From a virus, in the IMG/VR virus record IMGVR_UViG_3300025585_000054, positions 1-55,308 of that record: a stretch of DNA of 55,308 nucleotides. The stretch is one strand, 5' to 3'. A program made the position numbers and the translations under genes. The notes under the pieces were generated by a model. The model worked only from the letters and a program-made list of their open reading frames with translations, had not been told where the DNA came from and did not search any database. The stretch's first letter is position 1, and each line of letters opens with the position of its first letter. Below are positions 42,801 through 49,241 of the stretch, piece by piece.

Positions 42801-44456
42801 TAAAATTCGCGTAAAGGTAAAGTTTAATCCCGTTGCGGCTGTTTTAATAGCAATGCCTCTATCGTAAAGACCAGTTAGCGTAGAGGCTAACTCACCGGCA
42901 CTCAATCCAAAAAGCTTGGCGGCACCCGCAGCAACAGGCATTGCATCTGCTAATTGATTAAGGTTAATCGCAGTTTTGTTTTCAATTTGGTTTAACTGAT
43001 CGACAATAAAGTTGGTGCCAGCAATTTCATCTTTAAATCCGGCAACACCGGGCTGGCCGCTCACAAAAACTTTAAGCATGGTGCGGTAGAAGTCAGTTGC
43101 AGTCTTAATACCAATGTCACCAAGAGTAGCTGTGTACATGATTTGTTCAGCCATCTGATTTGCTTCAGAATTGACGCCACGGATTTCATAACCCATAGCA
43201 ACTATATCGCCAGTCAAAGCAGAAGCAGATTTTTGACTTACACCAAATTTAGTAACGAGGTCTGCAATGCCAGCTCTAATATTTTGCATTTGACGCTCGC
43301 CTTGTGGCGTATTAACTTTAATATTACCTACTTTTTGAATACGGGTAATTTCTTGAGCAACTGACATGTATAACTGCACAGCACGACGGGCACCAGCTAG
43401 CAATGGCAAGCTTAAGCTAAAGCTTAAGTTTTGACCCAGCCATCGCGCCTGTTTTCCAGCATCGCTCATTTTACGCCCTAACGCAGTAAGTGGTTCTTTT
43501 AACTGTCCATATTTCAGTTTTAAGCGCTCAGCATGAGAAATAGCCTGTGTAAAGGTAATCTGTTCTTTGCGAGCAAACTGCTGCATTTGCTGTGAACCCA
43601 TCTTGCCAAATGGCATCTGCATCCATTCGCCTTGAAGATTTTTTCCCGCTGGGAAAAGACCGGGCATTCCGGAGGCGCTGCCTTTAGTTTGACTGCCAAC
43701 GTCTTTCATAAACGATGTAAATGCACGCCTTTGACGCAATACAGAGCCTATAGATAAACTTTGATATGACGGAGCTCTAAACAAAGATTCAACAGCTTGT
43801 GATTGCTGCCGATATGCCCGTTGCATTACCTTTGTTTCATTAACAGTAGTACGCGCAAGACGCTTCTGGGCTTTTTCGTGTGCTTCTAAGGCTCTAGCAG
43901 CTGAACTGCTGGCGGTCTTGGCTGACTTGGCCATAGACTGAATGCTCTTGAGCACATCATCAATCTTTTTCTCAATAGACGCAAGTGAATCTTTTAAACC
44001 CTTGCCAAAAGAAACTGCATCCTTGCCCATCTTTTCAGCAGATGCTTTAATTTCTTTGGCTGCCGCCTGAATATCACGTTTAGCCTCTGCCGTGGCTTTG
44101 CTTATGCCCTGAAATGACTTTTCAATCTTTTCGGCATTTTTTACAACTTGACGTTCGAGTTTTTTAGTTTCGGCAATGCCAGCTTTGGTGATCTTCTCTA
44201 GCTGCTTAGTAGTATGATTGGCTACTTTTGTGATAGATGTTTGGATCGTAGCAAAATTTTTATTTATTGCTCCAGCAACTGTTCTAGAGGTAGACTTTAA
44301 ACTATTGAGACCTTCCTTAATATCGGCAGTAGAATTAGTTATATTAGTCGATGAACGCCTAACTTGATTGGCAAGCGTCTTAATGTCCTTCATGAGGTCA
44401 TCAAGTTGCTTGCCAGTTACTTCTACACCAAATTTAAGTTTAGGGGTTGTGGCCAT
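36807..44456 (-). CDS. tmp: Tail tape measure protein
   Basis: A protein of about 2,549 residues. It starts with MATTPKLKFGVEVTG and a long coiled coil (about residues 10-200). Then there is a TP901-type core (GKQARWLGQNLSFSLSLPLL and following) and several hydrophobic helices (for example FTVFLPLIIAVGVAIFGIIK and VVIGGIITIFSKLVIVIAKA). The final part is basic and Gly-rich, ending in the tail-tip region. Length sets tail length; at about 0.15 nm per residue the tail would be near 380 nm. ATG at 44456 has GGAGTAGT upstream and follows the chaperone extension stop by one base. Confidence 0.95.
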   Translation of the reverse strand: MATTPKLKFGVEVTGKQLDDLMKDIKTLANQVRRSSTNITNSTADIKEGLNSLKSTSRTVAGAINKNFATIQTSITKVANHTTKQLEKITKAGIAETKKLERQVVKNAEKIEKSFQGISKATAEAKRDIQAAAKEIKASAEKMGKDAVSFGKGLKDSLASIEKKIDDVLKSIQSMAKSAKTASSSAARALEAHEKAQKRLARTTVNETKVMQRAYRQQSQAVESLFRAPSYQSLSIGSVLRQRRAFTSFMKDVGSQTKGSASGMPGLFPAGKNLQGEWMQMPFGKMGSQQMQQFARKEQITFTQAISHAERLKLKYGQLKEPLTALGRKMSDAGKQARWLGQNLSFSLSLPLLAGARRAVQLYMSVAQEITRIQKVGNIKVNTPQGERQMQNIRAGIADLVTKFGVSQKSASALTGDIVAMGYEIRGVNSEANQMAEQIMYTATLGDIGIKTATDFYRTMLKVFVSGQPGVAGFKDEIAGTNFIVDQLNQIENKTAINLNQLADAMPVAAGAAKLFGLSAGELASTLTGLYDRGIAIKTAATGLNFTFTRILSPTKKAAEVFDKAFGVGALQGVQNIGNGMERLIKLSEMYRYLLQTQGKVAATQVFSELVSKRQIKTFVPTVESINTGMDQVRMAIQNNSQAMQMAASKGIDIQQASYKELIPIMQEYGKELLKDEVLTQGFIRGLIASNGWATITSDNIEKLSKRLKDLSAQEIAIKLKSDPIKYQVLMQTVKMLGAEIGRVLFPYLIRLSNILIKVLTWFDNLSEQIKQATVAVLGLIAALGPIVVLFGSIKTFAGIVTTVIATLLPGFKTLSGATATMLHNMGMLNAELGSLIMMSEDRFIWLNKEGRIASFFAKLFGFRKADLLATNAQTAAEERLASARMGSASSGAMPFKSFSGIQRNQMLFGRNIGPTKWAAGAAKYLQGPLSEPLTAAPKAATLRQTLGATQAGAATTSALQTTRQRIKSFFGATDSGIASPVTRRMLADPDFAASQAAAGRMPVGYRLFGRKGQDPFARALESINQIGTGSLGIPIGDRRAMIQALMEAGVTPPRVDIPEIPYTEETVTEGPRRKRGKSSRVGTGRRVSGAAFNQPRSRTIKVFKPTGLGRPEVQFAQALADVQSAMDLNARDLQAYMTDHRKQYIRELIAFKQQGLLTKKSIKKILAGDLSSLTQLAAKNAQAKQLLTAMTTTPEMIAPTTTLARGKLRGQLKRVISGRALGQGAEATITGPVGRQLEALIADPSFMPGTRIKATTKAMQPAVRRTMMSPLRGMAKGYTQIFGALASPFRAMVTQVVEDEKGKSVRVMRGSKAAKSVAGKLSKVSANVSSLMSSTIDAATSGFARETGTKSLGTAVKTVGVKSTIKGGAKGAMGGFANLFTGGAKGVLGILKPLASMGTIFGQFTVFLPLIIAVGVAIFGIIKNWDEVYKGLKPGIDAIKKAWEQLLNAFKGVGKIFTDAFGSLSSESNKAAADNKSIWESIGVVIGGIITIFSKLVIVIAKAITALAPVFRWIADLVTGQMGVIINIIKAVAALFTGDASNAVQYLRLAFASFFKFVISAMRPFLAVISMMFRSIAKLASGIAGIFGAKGIQKRIQNFAQSFNLEKSLKNWIDTKIGGIQAEVEIKPTFFGENDYDARSRRRTSQVTKGDEADIPSDEDQNTDATQGTADKMASIWDNFLSTLKSKLEETINELKNTLDKSFNKIWEDRLKVYDDQIKAIDDLEKKEEELLATQEYLQSRRDALNKRSLDQQNYVRNRALAVYEGRIDDARMLDLEFSQTNTANNKAIADLDSARARDLLKKQRDIQRQQIQEAKSAAEELRKVQEENLKKQIDLITQYTPRTDAEWRAMMDQINNTIAAYGMPMITGSFMDGMQVFKTASDNAKMEILASGFWNGEWVDTAVLGWISRMSGVPLQNLIKAAQDAAGAVSGAIAGVDAGEEDGGGAYPEGGGRTPDGAAVGPSKPKVKDSVRYKLADMLSGKASDMASKWANFTPEEKRYLSDQGTFAHYQRLVLNATPAPLTPAGTPMAAKDMMYQSVKDRDNARLQEAAKKRQAFIDRTNRRITMPVTKGDLKLRQNYDAFMRQGGTTEEFFNRMKEASIYNFIEETPDTVTPAERRMGRKSIGAKKDAIETARANLEKVRAQKRKYEEDMRAQGKKPVKGLYRNAIEKAKEEIAQSKVDLIQAQDREFFRLNPVDKSKLGPGKTDKGFLGNFVDDIKNLFNPTRIYDEKMKQKAKKTGSDLAAGIAEGAKDTKATKQMGDNLKASVDKANTAVKKDNEIASPSRRFGREVGQPITLGIAAGILNEKVVAVLKESFETLLRPLLNVQRKGKIYIDFDVTTGGIRSGIEQRLNEIFGTEIRFKTPRFLIDIDKIFKSLTAGVRAYVKFLDLGIGRPNNGPNVSMLESYLGSPIPGLATGGIVKSRPGGIMANIGEGRYDEAVIPLPNGLKNFANSFQPAAASMGRFEGSMKTAMVSALKECAPYMGGEESGGVTIYVDNFIGQPQWFESMMAEYGVKVAPNKQRSYGTMNRKVTSYQDNAYRTGRI

Positions 44457-44457
44457 A

Positions 44458-44778
44458 CTACTCCATTGTCTCATAGCCTATACTAATAGGCAAAAAGCCG
44501 AGGTCATTACTCCCGGCAATATTATAACCTTGTTGTGAGGGGCTGTCGTCAGAAACATCGGCACCCATTGCCGCAGCCATTGTCTTCATAAGCCTCTGCT
44601 GGCGCTCCAAGGTTGAGTCATACAACTCCAAAAGTTCCTCCAGAGTGAGAGAATCTTCCATCTGATAAAAGTTAATCCATGCCCCGCATTCGCAAAAAAC
44701 TTCTTTTTCATAGGTAAGGAGGGGGAGGTCATCAAAGTGAAGTCCTTCACCCGATGACGACCCCCCCTCCGTTACTCG
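44458..44778 (-). CDS. Tail assembly chaperone frameshift extension (gpT-like part of gpGT)
   Basis: This 106-residue segment is read in the -1 frame after the slippery heptamer at 44778-44784 and joins the first 99 residues of the upstream chaperone to make a 205-residue fusion. The frame is open from the shift point to the TAG at 44458, and no ribosome site supports a separate start. It has a CECGAW motif and an amphipathic helix (EDSLTLEELLELYDSTLERQ) that may contact the tape measure. The stop lies 1 base before the tape-measure ATG, as expected. Confidence 0.85.
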   Translation of the reverse strand, partial: RVTEGGSSSGEGLHFDDLPLLTYEKEVFCECGAWINFYQMEDSLTLEELLELYDSTLERQQRLMKTMAAAMGADVSDDSPSQQGYNIAGSNDLGFLPISIGYETME

Positions 44779-44784
44779 TTTGGG
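44718..44784 (-). promoter_or_regulatory. Programmed -1 ribosomal frameshift signal
   Basis: On the minus strand the heptamer C-CCA-AAC (44784-44778) fits X-XXY-YYZ in the chaperone frame, two codons before its stop. Seven bases later begins a stem: GGAGGGGGGG plus GTCATC (44770-44761 and 44758-44753) pairs with GATGACCTCCCCCTCC (44733-44718), 16 bp with one G-T wobble and a 2-base bulge. A small hairpin (GTGAA/TTCAC) lies within its 19-base loop. The distances are those of efficient frameshift stimulators. Confidence 0.9.
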
Positions 44785-45074
44785 TCTGCGCCCATTGCCG
44801 CATTGAGGATTGCATTGAAAGTTCTGATGTCCAACGAATCTTCGATGGCGTCAGTGTCTTTCGATAACTCTGGAGCAGCCTTCTCAAGGGCGATACTTGC
44901 AGCTTCAACCATCTTGTCAATGTCGCTGTCGCTCAGTTCTGTCTGATCCTCAAAATTCAGATCACCCACAACCTTCACGAATCTGCGAAGCTGACGGATA
45001 GTCAGAGGACGAACCTCTACTGTTTCCTCACCAATTGAAATCTTTGTTCCAGTTACTAAGTCCTTGTTGCTCAC
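44772..45074 (-). CDS. Tail assembly chaperone (gpG-like)
   Basis: A 100-residue protein between the tail-tube and tape-measure genes, the standard place for the chaperone pair. It starts with MSNKDLVTGTKISIGEETVE, a conserved strand segment (VEVRPLTIRQLRRFVKVVGD) typical of phage chaperones, and a helical C-terminal part. A GAGGTG site precedes the ATG. The frameshift signal overlapping its end makes a longer product, giving the classic G:GT ratio that loads the tape measure during tail assembly. Confidence 0.9.
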   Translation of the reverse strand: MSNKDLVTGTKISIGEETVEVRPLTIRQLRRFVKVVGDLNFEDQTELSDSDIDKMVEAASIALEKAAPELSKDTDAIEDSLDIRTFNAILNAAMGADPNE

Positions 45075-45101
45075 AAAGACTCACCTCCTAATCTATTTTT
45101 A

Positions 45102-45695
45102 TTAAGCGTTAGCATCTACAATTGTACCATATTCCTTACCAGTTGACGAAGCATCTGGGAGGATACGGAACTCGACGGGCAGCTTAACGTTGTCGTTACG
45201 CTGGTAGCCTTGCTCCACGGTACCGAATGAAATAGCGCGCTTGCACGTGTAAGTACGAGTCTTACGCTGTGTTACAGATGTGCCCGGGGCGGGACCAACA
45301 ACCTTGATCTGACGCTCTTCAGGAAGAGGGTCGTGAATACCAAGGTTCAGTGTTGTACCACCACTTTGAACACCCGGCTGCAGCGAGGTCTTAGCGGTGT
45401 CACCAAACCCAGCGGCACCACCATAACCCCAAGCAAGGGCAAGGTTGTCGAAGGTGTTCTCGGCAAGGGTTGTCTTAACCATTACCTTCACCTTCGACTG
45501 AATAACGCGAGCGGCGTCACCGAACTGGTCAACTTCAATGTCAACCATGTCTGGCTCCCAAGAAATCATAACGCCTTCCTGAGTACCACCTACGTCGTAA
45601 AATGTTACGCTACCGAGAGCAGAGGATGTGCTAGCGTTGCTACCAACGGAAAGATTCCCCTCACCCACGATAATATTTGCGAATGTTACAGCCAT
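45102..45695 (-). CDS. Major tail tube protein
   Basis: A 197-residue beta-sandwich protein. The N-terminus (MAVTFANIIVGEGNLSVGSN) and the strand pattern GVMISWEPDMVDIEVDQFGD match the tail-tube proteins of long-tailed phages, which polymerise into hexameric rings. GGAGG precedes the ATG. It sits next to the tail terminator and the chaperone, and is followed by the tape measure. High expression is expected, though no separate promoter is visible. Confidence 0.85.
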   Translation of the reverse strand: MAVTFANIIVGEGNLSVGSNASTSSALGSVTFYDVGGTQEGVMISWEPDMVDIEVDQFGDAARVIQSKVKVMVKTTLAENTFDNLALAWGYGGAAGFGDTAKTSLQPGVQSGGTTLNLGIHDPLPEERQIKVVGPAPGTSVTQRKTRTYTCKRAISFGTVEQGYQRNDNVKLPVEFRILPDASSTGKEYGTIVDANA

Positions 45696-45707
45696 GAAAT
45701 AACCTCC

Positions 45708-45905
45708 TTATTCAAGGACAAACATTTTTTTGCCGTTTCTATCCCTTCGCTTGGATAGACGCACTGCATGGACAAAATCGACCTCTTCAGGCCGTCTGCC
45801 GATGCCTAATGATTTTTGCCACTCAAATTCATATGTGCGCTTACCTACCCTAGCGATAAAACCTGGCGTTTTGCCAATGTATGTAATTGCGGTATACATT
45901 GCCAT
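45708..45905 (-). CDS. Small structural protein between tail terminator and tube
   Basis: A 65-residue basic protein (AITYIGKTPGFIARVGKRTY then EFEWQKSLGIGRR). The pattern KTPGFIARVGKRTYEF recurs in short head- or tail-associated proteins of phages. AGGGG lies just before the ATG. The gene is located between the tail terminator and the major tail protein, suggesting a head-tail joining or assembly role. Not confidently assigned. Confidence 0.6.
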   Translation of the reverse strand: MAMYTAITYIGKTPGFIARVGKRTYEFEWQKSLGIGRRPEEVDFVHAVRLSKRRDRNGKKMFVLE

Positions 45906-45943
45906 ACACCCCTATCATAATCTATTTTTGTATATAAAGCAAT

Positions 45944-46357
45944 TTAGTCATTGGGAATCCAGCACATTTCAAAAATAGAAATAAACTGATAGTAGCCCTC
46001 CGGCTGCGTCGGCTGACGGTCAGCCGAGCGCACTAAATTCATATATAACATTCTACCATATGTGTCGTCTATAGTCTCTAATTGAATCTCATCAGATTGG
46101 TTAAGGAGGGCAATTATTTGATTCCGCACGGCATAGCCCCGCTCAGCGTCTGTGTCTAATACGGCGTAGATCACTCGATCGTGATGGATATAGAACATAT
46201 GCTCATCTTTGATGTCTGGTAAGTAGTCATAGAGGACGATAGGGGCTGTTTCCTCGTCGTATCCAACCATCGGAAATATTGTTATTTCCTCTTTGTCGGC
46301 CAACGACAATATTGTGGCGTCATTTTGAAGAAAGTCATTAACGCTATAAATCAACAT
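45944..46357 (-). CDS. Tail terminator-like protein
   Basis: A 137-residue alpha/beta protein. The segment IVLYDYLPDIKDEHMFYIHH then VIYAVLDTDAERGYAVRNQI, followed by LLNQSDEIQLETIDDT, fits the tail-terminator fold (gpU/YqbJ-like), in which a strand pair is followed by a helix that packs over ring neighbours. Its place just before the tail-tube gene and after the gp10-like gene is the standard one. It caps the tail end during joining to the head. Confidence 0.7.
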   Translation of the reverse strand: MLIYSVNDFLQNDATILSLADKEEITIFPMVGYDEETAPIVLYDYLPDIKDEHMFYIHHDRVIYAVLDTDAERGYAVRNQIIALLNQSDEIQLETIDDTYGRMLYMNLVRSADRQPTQPEGYYQFISIFEMCWIPND

Positions 46358-46870
46358 TTACAGGCCCCCCGAAAGTCTGCCGGGACTTCCAAGATATTGC
46401 ACAGTCTTCTCCAGTAGGGTGCGGCTCATAATTTCTTCAACCTCGTCAACCCGGCTTTCGATACCCGGATGTTCTGCTTTTTCACCAATGTACATACCGC
46501 CATGAGTAAACTCGAACACCAGCAGCATATGAGGACCAGAACTATGAATAGTGTGCGGCTGAGTACCGGACATTAGGAAAAGACCCACTTCATCGGCTGG
46601 CTCTACGTCAACTCCTACCAAGATGTTATTGCCACTCAATACTTGATTTTTCTTAAACTCAAAGTGCTCAATACCACGACGCTCGGCATCTGGGTGGCGG
46701 CCTTCGTGCTCTGTGAATAGCTCCTCAATCTCTAACTTGGCTTCCTCAATGGCATCATCGCGCGCTGCCTTTAAAGCTTCCCAAACATTTGACTTATACT
46801 TATTCACATTAGTAATAGCCACTTTTTCTACTTTAGATATATTGCTTTTACTTACTTTAATTTTAAACAT
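46358..46870 (-). CDS. HK97 gp10-like / neck protein
   Basis: A 170-residue protein with a charged coiled helix first (residues about 1-55: WEALKAARDDAIEEAKLEIE) and a conserved strand-loop GTQPHTIHSSGPHMLLVFEF followed by a basic-to-Pro-rich EHPGIESR. The PHTI...HPG spacing is characteristic of HK97 gp10-family tail completion or neck proteins. It lies between the stopper and the tail terminator. Confidence 0.8.
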   Translation of the reverse strand: MFKIKVSKSNISKVEKVAITNVNKYKSNVWEALKAARDDAIEEAKLEIEELFTEHEGRHPDAERRGIEHFEFKKNQVLSGNNILVGVDVEPADEVGLFLMSGTQPHTIHSSGPHMLLVFEFTHGGMYIGEKAEHPGIESRVDEVEEIMSRTLLEKTVQYLGSPGRLSGGL

Positions 46871-47241
46871 TATTCATCAATCACCCTATAGCCAGAAACT
46901 TCAATATGATGAATTTTACCATAGAAGCCCGGCACTTTTACAATGCTAGTAATCTCGATAGGACCCGCCTCCAGAACATTGCCAAATCGGTCTACGACGT
47001 TATAAAGTCGCTTGCTGAAGTCGATAGGAGCATCTCCGTTAAAAGCAAAAGAAATAATTTCATTATGTGCATATACCGGAGTTGTCATAAAGTTGCGATT
47101 GTCATTAAATTGCGGAATAAAGGCGCATTTGACATCGGCTGACGAGACTGCCCAAGAGGGTTTCTTTTGACCGGCCGCCGTTGTTGTGGTGGTCTTGCTG
47201 TAAATGTCTACACGATGCACCATGCGGACATGTGTAATCAT
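46870..47241 (-). CDS. Head closure (stopper)-like protein
   Basis: A 123-residue beta-barrel-like protein (MITHVRMVHRVDIYSKTTTT, a long strand, then ADVKCAFIPQFNDNRNF). This resembles SPP1 gp16-like stopper proteins that seal the connector after packaging. It starts at TAATG with the adaptor stop and ends at a TAATG junction with the gp10-like gene. Assignment is from position and fold pattern. Confidence 0.75.
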   Translation of the reverse strand: MITHVRMVHRVDIYSKTTTTTAAGQKKPSWAVSSADVKCAFIPQFNDNRNFMTTPVYAHNEIISFAFNGDAPIDFSKRLYNVVDRFGNVLEAGPIEITSIVKVPGFYGKIHHIEVSGYRVIDE

Positions 47242-48128
47242 TATATAAGCCCCATTGTATAGATGGTATAGTCCATCAAAAGTACATCTGCTTCAATATT
47301 GCCTGTGCCGGACATGGCGGCATCTGAGAACGTCATTGAGTACTGATCCATCTTGGCATTGGAGATCCCGTGACGTGAATAGGCTGTATCGTCGTTCATG
47401 AAGTCATAAATCAATAAGCTAGCGGCTTCGGTGATATTTGATGGAACATGGTCCCATCCCCAGTTGGCTGTGAAAGTATAAAAGCTGCCGTCCATAAATT
47501 TAGGTTGAATGTACTGCTTTTCCTGTGTAGCGATAGGGATAATCTGCTCGATTCGTCGCATGTACATTTTTGACTCTACCGTTACCTCCACTTGATCTGA
47601 GATGTCCACATCGGGTTTCTCTGTAGCACTAATTAATTTGGTGCAACGGATGCCAAGGAAGATGTTTTCATGATCGTCCCCTTCATAAGTCAAGGACTTA
47701 TTCTGGATCGATTGAAAATTCTGACCGCAAATGGTGTCGATAAAGGATCGAACCCTGCGCTCCAAGCCATCAAACTTCTCTGAGAAGTCAGTTTCTAGCT
47801 CTGGATACGTCTCAAAAAACTCACCCTCTGTGATGTAGGGGGTATAAACATTGATAAACGCCGTAGACGTAAAATCATCTCCGCCTTCTGTGTATTTCCA
47901 GACGATTTTGTGTTTTCCAAAGCTATTAAGATCCGTGGCAGTAAAATTGTAGCTATATTCACCGGCGGCGTCTCTTGTCGCTAACTCTTCATCTACAATC
48001 GTGTCACCCCACTCATGCACTAGCGAGACAAAGACTTGATAATCACCACTAACGATGTCGGCGTCAGAGGCTAAACTCAACGTAGCTTCATACTCTTGAT
48101 TTTGCTTCGTATACACCTGTGTGGCCAT
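47241..48128 (-). CDS. Head-tail connector adaptor with N-terminal Ig-like domain
   Basis: A 295-residue protein. The N-terminal part (about residues 1-95) is a strand-rich domain resembling an immunoglobulin-like fold (KQNQEYEATLSLASDADIVS). The C-terminal part (about 100-295; ITEGEFFETYPELETDFSEK then RRVRSFIDTICGQNF) matches the helical adaptor (gp6/gp15-like) that extends the portal ring. Such a fusion of an adaptor with a decoration-like domain is unusual. It abuts the upstream small gene. Confidence 0.7.
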   Translation of the reverse strand: MATQVYTKQNQEYEATLSLASDADIVSGDYQVFVSLVHEWGDTIVDEELATRDAAGEYSYNFTATDLNSFGKHKIVWKYTEGGDDFTSTAFINVYTPYITEGEFFETYPELETDFSEKFDGLERRVRSFIDTICGQNFQSIQNKSLTYEGDDHENIFLGIRCTKLISATEKPDVDISDQVEVTVESKMYMRRIEQIIPIATQEKQYIQPKFMDGSFYTFTANWGWDHVPSNITEAASLLIYDFMNDDTAYSRHGISNAKMDQYSMTFSDAAMSGTGNIEADVLLMDYTIYTMGLI

Positions 48129-48130
48129 AT

Positions 48131-48427
48131 TTAAATCCTAAACTTGGCTTTTATCACTGACCTTGCCAGTTGTGGGTAGCCATCAAAGTCACCCTTTAAC
48201 TCCACTATATACTTGGTTTCCGTGCTGGGAACCTCGTAGTCGTAATAAAAAATACCCGCGGACAGCCGACTGGCATTGCCAGTGCTTAAAATCTTCTTGG
48301 TTTCATAGCTATATACCGTAAAAGTGACGGCATTGGCATCAGCGTCAATCAAGACGTTAGAACTGTTTTTAAATGTCCCTTTGATTCTAATTGTGTCCCC
48401 CGTGTAAACAGTCGTTATTGCCATAGT
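48131..48427 (-). CDS. Small Ig-like structural protein
   Basis: A 98-residue protein starting MAITTVYTGDTIRIKGTFKN, a beta-sandwich with hydrophobic strands similar to the N-terminal Ig-like domain of its downstream neighbour at 47241-48128. Start at 48427 is preferred for the family pattern; an upstream ATG at 48457 gives 10 more residues. It is probably a virion decoration or appendage domain. Confidence 0.6.
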   Translation of the reverse strand, partial: TMAITTVYTGDTIRIKGTFKNSSNVLIDADANAVTFTVYSYETKKILSTGNASRLSAGIFYYDYEVPSTETKYIVELKGDFDGYPQLARSVIKAKFRI

Positions 48428-48449
48428 GTTATTATAACTCCCTTCTTCC

Positions 48450-49241
48450 TTAAATGCCATCAATAGCAAGTACTATTGATTTATCCTCATATGTCATGGT
48501 GATATTGACAATCGTCTCAATGCTGATTACAGCAGAGACAGCATTAATATCTCCGACTCGTTGCTTAACTAAACTAGCCGCCATAGATAAGGCACCAGCG
48601 AACACTTTTGCGAGAGTGCGCCTCGTGGTGCCAGATGCCGAAATATTTCCACTCAGCGGCTTTCTAGCCACCTTAGAGAGGACCTGAGTGGGTAGTACCG
48701 AGCCACTCAGAATCCGGAAAGCAGATAGAATTTCGGCAAAGGAGCTTTGAGGTACCAGATATCCATCAAAGATCTTAGCTGATAGTTTCTGAACTGTCCC
48801 GGCTGCGGCCAAAGATGATGTCAAATATGCGGAAACCGCAAACTGCTTGGTGGCACTGCTGTCCAGCTGTCCAGTGAAATATTTGGATGGAATATATGCA
48901 ATATCACCGCTGATAGCGGATACCGCCCCAACAAGGACCACCGTTAAGACTAAAATGTCATCCAGAGCAGCCGCTGGAGTCAGACTGCCGCTAAACGAGC
49001 GGCTCATAGACTTCACCAGCGTAGAATTCATTGCTATTGCGCTAGCAAGTAGCTTAACAATACTTGCATTGGCTGCATAGGTTCCGCTGGATGTTATTGA
49101 TCCAGACGAAGATTTACTTGCTTCCTTTACGTTGACACCGGCTAAGGCAAGCGTATGTGCGATAACCTGAAAATAAAGAGCAACGCGAGGAATGGGTCTG
49201 TATGAGGATCGAGTGAATGTGCCTCGCCCCGAACGCGCCAT
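48450..49241 (-). CDS. Repeat-containing virion protein
   Basis: A 263-residue protein made of five degenerate repeats of about 36 residues, each beginning with S/K-x-(F)SG-x-L/I-x-x-S/A and ending L-V-K/S. Examples are SRSFSGSLTPAAALDDILVL, SKYFTGQLDSSATKQFAVSA and AKIFDGYLVPQSSFAEIL. It is rich in Ser, Ala and Leu, with a basic N-terminus (MARSGRGTFTRSSYRPIPRV). Long Ala/Ser repeats are typical of phage appendage proteins and may form amphipathic helices near membranes. It follows the beta-rich virion gene at 49241-50767. Confidence 0.6.
   Translation of the reverse strand: MARSGRGTFTRSSYRPIPRVALYFQVIAHTLALAGVNVKEASKSSSGSITSSGTYAANASIVKLLASAIAMNSTLVKSMSRSFSGSLTPAAALDDILVLTVVLVGAVSAISGDIAYIPSKYFTGQLDSSATKQFAVSAYLTSSLAAAGTVQKLSAKIFDGYLVPQSSFAEILSAFRILSGSVLPTQVLSKVARKPLSGNISASGTTRRTLAKVFAGALSMAASLVKQRVGDINAVSAVISIETIVNITMTYEDKSIVLAIDGI

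Noticed and set aside
44761-44767. Run of seven G as the slippery site of the chaperone frameshift
   Set aside because: It lies after the stop codon of the upstream frame, so ribosomes would not reach it in that frame; it is part of the downstream stem instead.
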